A DNA stretch of 33,775 bases, taken from positions 1-33,775 of the forward strand of contig CAIXBQ010000100.1 in NCBI GenBank assembly GCA_903917705.1, given 5' to 3'. A program made the position numbers and the translations under genes. Origin of the DNA: an uncultured Verrucomicrobia subdivision 3 bacterium (GTDB lineage Bacteria > Verrucomicrobiota > Verrucomicrobiia > Limisphaerales > UBA11358). Below are positions 1-6,399 of this stretch, in pieces. A model generated the notes under the pieces. The model did no database searches. It was not told the DNA's origin and saw nothing but the letters and a program-made list of their open reading frames with translations. The first letter of the stretch is position 1, and every line of letters begins with the position of its first letter.

Positions 1-29
1 ACTGCTCTGCCAATTGAGCTACCGGGAGC
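1..29 (-). tRNA. partial tRNA (5' part only)
   Basis: Read on the minus strand, the first bases give an acceptor-stem strand followed by TA and a D arm. The D stem is GCTC paired with GAGC (plus-strand 16-19 and 4-7), with the loop AATTGGCA. This is the normal 5' half of a bacterial tRNA. The anticodon and 3' half lie outside the window, so the amino acid cannot be read. The exact first base is uncertain by one, because eight or nine bases precede the TA. The EPS locus begins just upstream of this tRNA, on its 5' side. Confidence 0.8.
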
Positions 30-95
30 AATCATCAGGGCGAATCGCGAGGAGAAGTTAAGCTGCGTTTCGGACGAGTCAATAAGTCTTTTTGT

Positions 96-113
96 GCCGG
101 CGTGAAAGCCGGC
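96..113 (+). repeat. small hairpin before the first gene
   Basis: GCCGGC, then GTGAAA, then GCCGGC form a 6-bp stem with a 6-base loop. It sits 9 bases before the proposed start at 123. A GGAGG follows at 118-122 and directly abuts the ATG. The hairpin could influence translation of the first gene or be the end of a leader RNA; neither can be shown from sequence. There is no T-run after it, so it is not a typical intrinsic terminator. Confidence 0.35.
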
Positions 114-122
114 TGATGGAGG

Positions 123-1526
123 ATGGAGGAACACGCTACAAAACTGGTATTATTGTTGCTGGGAACCGCTTTTCTGGCGGCACTGACATGGTGGCGGCCG
201 ATGATCGGGTGTTTTATTTATCTCGCAAGTTCAGCCCTGGATTATTTATTAAGCCTCGCAGGATTCGCAACCAGCGGACTGTTCTCCGTCGGGCAGGGAA
301 TGCTGGTGCTGTTGGCGGCGGTAAGCCTTATAAAATGGTTCGCGTTCGGGCATCATCTTACGCAGCCGGTGCGTGGCCTTTTTATAAGAATGGCCTTGTT
401 TACAGTCGCCATGTGGTTGTCCGTGTTGTTTGGATTGTGGCCGGCAAATAGTTCGTATCTGGCGGCCGTCATTACCGCCACGACATTTATCCCGTTTATT
501 TTTTACACCTTGGCGGACAATTTGAAGCGATTGGAATTATTGCTATGGGCATTGGGGCTGGGTGTCACTTTGTCAGCGGTCATCGGATGTCTGCAGTTTG
601 GAGGGGTTTTGCAAACAATCAGTGAAAAAGATCGTGCGGTGGTTGACGATACGCGCGGGGCCGTGATGCAATACAATGAAAGGGATGGCCAAAGCGCCGA
701 AGGCACCCGCTATACCGGTCCCATGAAAAACCCGAACGGATTCGGCCTGATTTTGATGAGCGGCATTCCGGCTTTGTATTATTTGGTGACGTCCAAACGA
801 TCTGTTTTTCAAAAGACTGTGGCATTGGCATCAATGGCGACGTGTGGGTTTGCCCTGCTATTAACCATGTCGCGGACGTTTATTGTCGGGTTCTTTTTCT
901 TTCTGGTACTTATGACGTTTTACAACTGGTCCGGCAATTGGCTAAAACGCATCCTTTACTGGATGCTTGGAATTGTGGTTGCAGTTGTGTTTGGCCTTGT
1001 CTTGCTTAGCATGGAGGGAGTGGGGGGTCGTTTGATGGCCGGCTTTGAGGATGGCGGTGACACTTCCACCCAAGCGCGTTCCAGCGTGATGCTCGGTGGA
1101 TTAAAGGCTTGCGCAGATCATCCCTTCTTCGGGATCGGTTTGAACAACACCTCGGTAGCGGGCTACAACGCGACTGGCAATGCTTCGCACGACATCGTCA
1201 GCACTTTGTCCGGGGAGTTGGGCGCCGTCGGAATGTTGATATTTGGGCTGCTGGTGTGGCAGGCTTTCAAATTGTTGCCCGGGGCAAAAGCTTTTGAAGC
1301 AAACGCCCGCCCGGAACTCGCTTCCATCTGTTCCATGACAACCGCCGCTTTGATTGTATGCCTCATTTCAGGTCTGGGAGATCCGGTCATTGACAGTCGG
1401 CCGTTATGGATTTGGTTCGGCCTGTGTGCGGTCTTGAACCGGCTCCACGAACTGGAATCAACCGATGGAGAGCCGATGAACATCAATTACGATCAGCCGC
1501 CGGGAGAAATTCCAACGGCGGCTTGA
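123..1526 (+). CDS. O-antigen ligase/polymerase family membrane protein (Wzy/WaaL-like)
   Basis: A 467-residue polytopic inner-membrane protein with about ten or more hydrophobic segments from residue 8 to about 430. Between about residues 150 and 205 lies a polar loop that ends in TGPMKNPNGFG, and LLTMSRTFIVGF follows near 240. The stretch HPFFGIGLNNTS near 336-347 matches the conserved large periplasmic loop of the Wzy_C/O-antigen ligase family. Members either polymerise lipid-linked repeat units or ligate glycans; sequence alone does not say which. It is followed 5 bases later by the CapK-like gene, so the two are probably co-transcribed. The ATG at 123 has GGAGG immediately against it, so the true start may differ slightly. 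A second member of the family is encoded at 25397-26821 on the other strand. Confidence 0.85.
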   Translation: MEEHATKLVLLLLGTAFLAALTWWRPMIGCFIYLASSALDYLLSLAGFATSGLFSVGQGMLVLLAAVSLIKWFAFGHHLTQPVRGLFIRMALFTVAMWLSVLFGLWPANSSYLAAVITATTFIPFIFYTLADNLKRLELLLWALGLGVTLSAVIGCLQFGGVLQTISEKDRAVVDDTRGAVMQYNERDGQSAEGTRYTGPMKNPNGFGLILMSGIPALYYLVTSKRSVFQKTVALASMATCGFALLLTMSRTFIVGFFFFLVLMTFYNWSGNWLKRILYWMLGIVVAVVFGLVLLSMEGVGGRLMAGFEDGGDTSTQARSSVMLGGLKACADHPFFGIGLNNTSVAGYNATGNASHDIVSTLSGELGAVGMLIFGLLVWQAFKLLPGAKAFEANARPELASICSMTTAALIVCLISGLGDPVIDSRPLWIWFGLCAVLNRLHELESTDGEPMNINYDQPPGEIPTAA

Positions 1527-1531
1527 AAGCA

Positions 1532-2848
1532 ATGTTTGGAAATATCAAATATGTTCTGGGCGAAGGTTCGCTGGGGTGGCGCGGGCTGCTTTGGGAAAAG
1601 AAAATGCGGCCGAGCGAACGCCAGCCACGATCGGCCATCGAGGCATTGCAGCACCAGAAGTTGTGCCGGCTGCTTCGACAAATGGTGCGCATCCCCAATT
1701 GGTGCGAGTTGCCGGCCAGTGGAAGGCCGCCCCGCCCGGGCGACGATATTCGCGAATGGCTGGCACACTTCCCGGTTCTCACCAAGGAGACGATTCGACG
1801 AGCCGGCGCACGCATGCTCGCGCCTGAACATTCCGACAGGAATATCGAGTGGTGCGTTACCGGGGGCAGCACAGGTGAACCGCTGCGAGTGTTAAAAGAT
1901 TTTTCCACCCGCGTGGCGACTCAAGCTGCGTGTCTGCGTGGATTCCGCTGGCAGGGTGTTGATCCAGGCGATGCCACCGTTTTCGTCAAAGGAATGGGCC
2001 GAATCAGTTGGCTCGGGAAAGTCCGCTGCCGGATGCAGAATTTCCGGCTGGCCGATCCGCTTAACCCAGACCCTGCGGACACCGCCAAAATCATGAAAAT
2101 GATTCAAGATTTTTCGCCGCGCTGTCTGATTGGTTATCCGACCTATCTTATAAAACTAGCAGAAATGGCCGCCGATTCCGGTTTGCATGTGCCGGTAATT
2201 TTTTCCACGGGGGAAATGCTTTTTCCGGCCCAGCGACGGAAATTAGAGACGGTTTTTTCCGCCCGCGTGGCGGAGTATTACGGCAGTAACGAAGTCAGCG
2301 GCATTGCTTTCGAGTGCCCGCGGGGACACCTGCACATCACCGAGGAACATGTGCTTTTGGAGACGGTGGATGATTGCGGAAAACCGGTCTGGGACCAGCC
2401 TGGCCGGATTCTGGTGACCGACCTCGACAATCAGGTCATGCCATTAATTCGTTACGAACTGGGTGATATTGGGGTGCTGACGCGTGAACCTTGTCAATGT
2501 GGCCGGACTTTGCTGGTGTTGAAAGAACTGCAGGGACGATTACAGGATTATTTACAAAACGCCCAGGGCAACATCCTTCCCGCCATGTTTTTTGCCGAAC
2601 TTTCGCGGCATCTGACCGGCATCCGGTCCTATCAACTGGTTCAACGCACAATGGATGAAATTCTATTCCGCCATGTTCCCAATGGACCGGCGGCGGAGGA
2701 GGAGGCGGAGTCAATCCGGGCTGTTATTCAAAACCACCTCGGTAGGGAAATGCGCGTCACCAGCGAAGTCTGCCAGGAGATTGGCTTGTCGGCCGGCGGC
2801 AAGATGCGGCTGGTAATGGGTCTGCCGCTCAAGACCCTGCAAAATTAA
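1532..2848 (+). CDS. CapK/PaaK-like AMP-forming ligase family protein
   Basis: A 438-residue protein of the phenylacetate-CoA ligase (PaaK)/coenzyme F390 synthetase superfamily, in the CapK-type branch often found in capsule and EPS loci. Visible motifs are the nucleotide-binding loop TGGSTGEP (about 110-117), AEYYGSNEVSG (about 247-257, the usual YG-x-x-E adenylate motif) and DLDNQVMPLIRYELGD (297-312, the R-Y-x-x-G-D core). After these comes a CQCG pair (321-324), as in many PaaK proteins. Such enzymes activate a carboxylate as its adenylate; the substrate here is unknown. In EPS clusters it might prepare an acyl group for sugar decoration, perhaps for the FemAB-like proteins nearby (inference). 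The ATG at 1532 was chosen because it begins 5 bases after the previous stop; the frame stays open upstream inside the preceding gene. Confidence 0.82.
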   Translation: MFGNIKYVLGEGSLGWRGLLWEKKMRPSERQPRSAIEALQHQKLCRLLRQMVRIPNWCELPASGRPPRPGDDIREWLAHFPVLTKETIRRAGARMLAPEHSDRNIEWCVTGGSTGEPLRVLKDFSTRVATQAACLRGFRWQGVDPGDATVFVKGMGRISWLGKVRCRMQNFRLADPLNPDPADTAKIMKMIQDFSPRCLIGYPTYLIKLAEMAADSGLHVPVIFSTGEMLFPAQRRKLETVFSARVAEYYGSNEVSGIAFECPRGHLHITEEHVLLETVDDCGKPVWDQPGRILVTDLDNQVMPLIRYELGDIGVLTREPCQCGRTLLVLKELQGRLQDYLQNAQGNILPAMFFAELSRHLTGIRSYQLVQRTMDEILFRHVPNGPAAEEEAESIRAVIQNHLGREMRVTSEVCQEIGLSAGGKMRLVMGLPLKTLQN

Positions 2849-2883
2849 TTTTCTGCGAACCGAACCGCCGGTTCTGATTCCCA

Positions 2884-4104
2884 ATGCTTAAAATTGCGGT
2901 TATCTCGCATATGTATCCGTCTCGGGTCAACCCGGTTCACGGCCAGTTCATCCATGCCCACGTCAAGGCATTGCAGGCGCAGGGCGCGGCCGTGCGGGTC
3001 ATTGCGCCGGTTCCGTGGACGCCGCCGGGACTGGGCTGGCTGCGCAGGAAATGGGCGGAATACTCGGCCATCGCTGGAAAGGTGGAGGATTACGATGGCG
3101 TCCGGGTGGTGCGGTTGCCGTATATCACGCCCCCGCGGCCGTTTCATGTTATCGGCGGGCGGACCATGGCCGTGAGTTTGCGCCGTGCATGGGAAAAGAT
3201 TATGGCTGACTTTGCCTGCGACTTGATCCACGCACACACGGTGACACCGGACGGATTCGCCGCCGTAAAGCTTGGAAAAGATCTTGGCCGGCCGGTCGTT
3301 TGTTCAGCGCGCGGAAGCGAGGTGCATGAAATTCCGCGCCAGTCGCCGACCATCCGCCGGATGACACGCTGGGCGCTGCAAAACTGCGACGGCTTCATCG
3401 CCGTCAGCCACGCACTGGGACAAACGGCAGTGGAACTGGCGGACGGGCCGTTACAGCCCGAAGTCATTTACAACGGTGTCGCTGAAAACTTCTCGTCTGC
3501 CGCCGATGCGAAAAAAATCCGCCGCCAGCTTGGGCTGCCCGAAACGGCGAAAATCATTTTGTTCGTCGGCCGGTGTGAGCGTGACAAGGGCATGGATGAA
3601 CTGCTCGAAGCCTTTGCCAAAATCGTCCGCCGGTATCCGGAGGCGCTACTGGTGGTGGTCGGTGATGGCGGGGCGCGATCTGAAATGGAATCCGCCGTCC
3701 GATGCGCGGCTTTCGGGGATCGCGTGCGCTTCGCCGGCTTGGTGGGACGAAACGAGATTCCCCTTTATTTTCAAGCCTCCGACGTGTTTGTCCTGCCATC
3801 TTATGGCGAGGGAATGCCCAACGCGTTGCTGGAGGCGATGGCGGCGGGTTTACCCTGCGTCGCCACGCACGTCGGCGGCATTCCCGAAGCGGTTCAGGAC
3901 GGCGTGAATGGAATTCTGATCCCGCCGAAATCCGCCGAGGCCATCGCCGGGGCGTTGGAGAAAATCATTTCCGCTCCGGATTTTGCGCGCGGCCTGGGCG
4001 CGGCGGCGCGGCGCGCCATCACCGAAAAATTCAGTTGGCCCGCCAATGCCCGCGCGCATCTGAAGTTTTACGAACAGGTCATCGCCAAATTCCACCGGCA
4101 CTGA
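2884..4104 (+). CDS. GT4-family glycosyltransferase
   Basis: A 406-residue GT-B fold glycosyltransferase. The N-terminal domain begins MLKIAVISHMYPS, contains a GQFIHAHVKAL stretch near residue 20 and the DLIHAHTVTPDG acceptor-side signature near 112. The C-terminal nucleotide-sugar domain starts near 220 (IILFVGRCERDKGMDEL). It has the EX7E motif E309-GMPNALL-E317 followed by AMAAGLPCVATHVGG. GT4 retaining enzymes transfer a sugar from an NDP-sugar to a growing lipid-linked glycan on the cytoplasmic face of the membrane; donor and acceptor cannot be read here. It lies 35 bases after the CapK-like gene and 17 bases before the FemAB-like gene, consistent with one operon. Confidence 0.92.
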   Translation: MLKIAVISHMYPSRVNPVHGQFIHAHVKALQAQGAAVRVIAPVPWTPPGLGWLRRKWAEYSAIAGKVEDYDGVRVVRLPYITPPRPFHVIGGRTMAVSLRRAWEKIMADFACDLIHAHTVTPDGFAAVKLGKDLGRPVVCSARGSEVHEIPRQSPTIRRMTRWALQNCDGFIAVSHALGQTAVELADGPLQPEVIYNGVAENFSSAADAKKIRRQLGLPETAKIILFVGRCERDKGMDELLEAFAKIVRRYPEALLVVVGDGGARSEMESAVRCAAFGDRVRFAGLVGRNEIPLYFQASDVFVLPSYGEGMPNALLEAMAAGLPCVATHVGGIPEAVQDGVNGILIPPKSAEAIAGALEKIISAPDFARGLGAAARRAITEKFSWPANARAHLKFYEQVIAKFHRH

Positions 4105-4121
4105 CCCCGACCAATCACCAA

Positions 4122-5216
4122 ATGAACCCGACACCGAAAACTGAAACCTCCGCCACGGAAGCGGCACGTCCGACGGAAAAAAAATCGCCGACGGCGCGCA
4201 CGGCCTTTGAAATTCTTCCAGAGTCCCAGCACGGTCGGTGGGACGAATTCGTTTTGAACTGCCCGCGCGGCTCGGCGTTCCAGACGACGTGGTGGTATCG
4301 GGCGTGGGGCGTGAGTCCGGTGGTGCAGGTTTTGCGCGGCGATGACGGCGGCATCAGCGCGGGAATTTGCTATGCCGTGGGCCGGCGGTTCGGCACGCGG
4401 GCGACGGTGCGCCCGCCGTGCACGGCGGGAAACGGCCCGGTCTTCAACCCGTGCCAAGAAGAAGGCCGCTACAAGGAAAACACGCATGCCAAGCAGATGG
4501 CGTTACTGGCCATTCACAGCCTGCCGAAGCTGGGATTTTACGATTTGCGGTTGCGACCGGTGGATACGGATGTCATGCCGTATCTCTGGAATGGTTTCGA
4601 CACGCAGGTTGGTTATACCTACGTCATTCCGGCCAGCCAGAAAGATGACTGGATGGAGGGCGCGTCGAAAACCACCCGCAAGGAGTTGCGCCGGGCCAGC
4701 CGCGAGGTCGCGGAGCAAGGCTATCAAATCGAGGAAAACCCCGCCGCCGCCGACATGCTACCGCTGATTCAGGACACCATCAACGCGAAGGAATTTCGCA
4801 TTGACCGGTTGGCAGAACGCTTCGCTGATTGGTGGCGGGCCATTCGGGAACACCAGGTGGGCTGCGGCTACTTGTTGCGGGACAAGTCGGGGACGCCGAT
4901 GGCGGCGGACATTTTGATTTGGGACCGGCACACGGCTTACAGCATTCTCGGCGGCATCCGCGCCGACCTCCGGAAGGACTCACGCGTGGGCACGATTTTG
5001 CTGGAGCGCATGATCCGCGAGGCGCACGGACGCGGTCTGGATTTTGATTTTGAAGGCTCATCCCTGCCCGGCGTGGAGCGGTTCATGCGCAGTTTCGGCG
5101 GCGAACTCCGGCCGATGATTCGCGTGGTGAAAATCCGTTCGCCCATCACCTATGCCCTGTGGCACACGCACCGTTTTTTCAAGCAGCATCGGCGGCCGTG
5201 GGTTTGGGTGGAGTGA
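4122..5216 (+). CDS. FemAB/GNAT-like acyltransferase, EPS-associated
   Basis: A 364-residue protein resembling FemAB-related/BioF2-like GNAT proteins that recur in exosortase-linked EPS loci. After a polar N-terminus (1-30) comes an N-terminal GNAT-like half containing PRGSAFQTTWWYRAWG (about 44-60). A basic segment KTTRKELRRASREVAEQGY (about 186-204) precedes the second GNAT-like half. That half has GCGYLLRDKSGTPMAADILIW and YSILGGIRADLRKDSRVGTILLERMI, with the GSS...GVERFMRSFGG signature near 310-327. Family members use acyl-CoA or aminoacyl-tRNA donors; here N-acylation of an amino sugar is plausible but unproven. The ATG at 4122 is the only start that avoids a long overlap with the GT4 gene. 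Confidence 0.75.
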   Translation: MNPTPKTETSATEAARPTEKKSPTARTAFEILPESQHGRWDEFVLNCPRGSAFQTTWWYRAWGVSPVVQVLRGDDGGISAGICYAVGRRFGTRATVRPPCTAGNGPVFNPCQEEGRYKENTHAKQMALLAIHSLPKLGFYDLRLRPVDTDVMPYLWNGFDTQVGYTYVIPASQKDDWMEGASKTTRKELRRASREVAEQGYQIEENPAAADMLPLIQDTINAKEFRIDRLAERFADWWRAIREHQVGCGYLLRDKSGTPMAADILIWDRHTAYSILGGIRADLRKDSRVGTILLERMIREAHGRGLDFDFEGSSLPGVERFMRSFGGELRPMIRVVKIRSPITYALWHTHRFFKQHRRPWVWVE

Positions 5217-5226
5217 GGGGACCAAA

Positions 5227-5247
5227 ACCTGAGACCTGAAACCTGAA
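5227..5247 (+). repeat. three tandem 7-bp units (ACCTGAG/A)
   Basis: The 70-base gap between the FemAB-like gene and the next glycosyltransferase contains ACCTGAG, ACCTGAA and ACCTGAA in direct succession. GAGTAAAGAGTAAG follows shortly after. This is a micro-repeat of unknown role. It ends 39 bases before the next start codon, which is preceded by a G-rich stretch (GGGGGA, about 5275-5280) able to act as ribosome binding site. Confidence 0.5.
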
Positions 5248-5286
5248 TATATCGGGAGTAAAGAGTAAGTAGTTGGGGGATGGCAT

Positions 5287-6399
5287 ATGGACAAAACACG
5301 CATTTGCATTATCACGACGGCGCACGATGCGCGGGACGACCGGATTTTTCACAAGCAGGCGTTGTCGCTAGCACAAGCCAGTTTTGAGGTGTCGATGATT
5401 GCCGGTTGGACGAAGGAGATGGATTCCGGTCCGGTAAAAAAACTGTCGCTGCCGGTTTTCAAGGGGAAAGTTAGCCGCATACTGCGTGGCTCGTTTTGCG
5501 CGTTGCAGCTGGCGTTGAAGGAAAAGGCGGCAGTGTATCACTTTCACGACCCGGAACTGTTGCCGCTGGGCGTGGTACTGAAAATTTTCGGCAAGCGCGT
5601 GATTTACGATGTTCATGAAGATTACTCGCGCAAAGTTCTTTCCCGTTGCCTGCCCCAGCCGCTGGCATGGCTGGCCTCCCATAGCCTGCGCGGTTTCGAG
5701 GCGGCCTGTGCGTGGACGTTTGACCACATTGTGGCGGCGGATTCGCATGTGGCGTCGCTGTTTGCGCCGCGCAAGACGACGGTGATCGCCAATTATCCGC
5801 CGGTGGATTTTGTGAATCGGAAATTCCCGACGCGCGAACCGGACGACGGGGTGTTTCGGATGGTTTACGTCGGCGGCATCAATGAGATTCGCGGCATCGG
5901 AAAGACTCTCGATGCGCTGGATTTAATCACAGACACGCCGGTGGAATTTCATCTGGCGGGGAACATTTCCGGGCGCGAACTGGCGCGGCGTATCGAAAGC
6001 CATCCGCGCGTCGTTTACCATGGCGTCCTGCCGTGGGAGCGGGTCAACGGCGTGATCGCGCGGGCGGATGTCGGGCTGGTGCTGTTCCAGCCGGTGCCGG
6101 CGTTCAAGTATTATCCGGGCGAAAACATCATCAAGCTCTGGGAATTTCTTGGTCTGGGACTGCCGGTCATCATCTCGGATTTTCCGCGCCTGAAAAAATT
6201 GATTGAGGATTTGGGCGCCGGCATCGCCGTTGATTCCGCCGACCCGTCAGCCATCGCGGCAGCCATCCGCCAGTTGCGCGACCAGCCGGAATTGCGCCGC
6301 CGACTCGGCGCAAACGGCCGCAACTCCGTATTACGGGAGCGCAACTGGGACGGTGAAGCGCGAAAGCTGGCGGCGATTTATCGAGGGCTTGGCTTATGA
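5287..6399 (+). CDS. GT4-family glycosyltransferase
   Basis: A 370-residue GT-B glycosyltransferase. The N-terminal part has CIITTAHDARDDRIFHKQA (7-25), VYHFHDPELLPLG (about 84-96) and VIYDVHEDYSRK near 106, all typical of a GT4 subfamily common in EPS loci. The donor domain carries VYVGGINEIRGIGKTL near 200. The nucleotide-sugar site reads GENIIKLWEFLGLGLPVI, in which the two acidic residues are separated by six rather than seven residues, a usual variant in this subgroup. The stop overlaps the next start in an ATGA, so this enzyme and the large secreted protein are translationally coupled. Confidence 0.88.
   Translation: MDKTRICIITTAHDARDDRIFHKQALSLAQASFEVSMIAGWTKEMDSGPVKKLSLPVFKGKVSRILRGSFCALQLALKEKAAVYHFHDPELLPLGVVLKIFGKRVIYDVHEDYSRKVLSRCLPQPLAWLASHSLRGFEAACAWTFDHIVAADSHVASLFAPRKTTVIANYPPVDFVNRKFPTREPDDGVFRMVYVGGINEIRGIGKTLDALDLITDTPVEFHLAGNISGRELARRIESHPRVVYHGVLPWERVNGVIARADVGLVLFQPVPAFKYYPGENIIKLWEFLGLGLPVIISDFPRLKKLIEDLGAGIAVDSADPSAIAAAIRQLRDQPELRRRLGANGRNSVLRERNWDGEARKLAAIYRGLGL

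Noticed and set aside
1406..1531. Upstream extension of the CapK-like gene into the first gene
   Set aside because: It would overlap the Wzy-like gene by 120 bases and adds sequence unlike the family N-terminus; ATG 1532 is a natural start.
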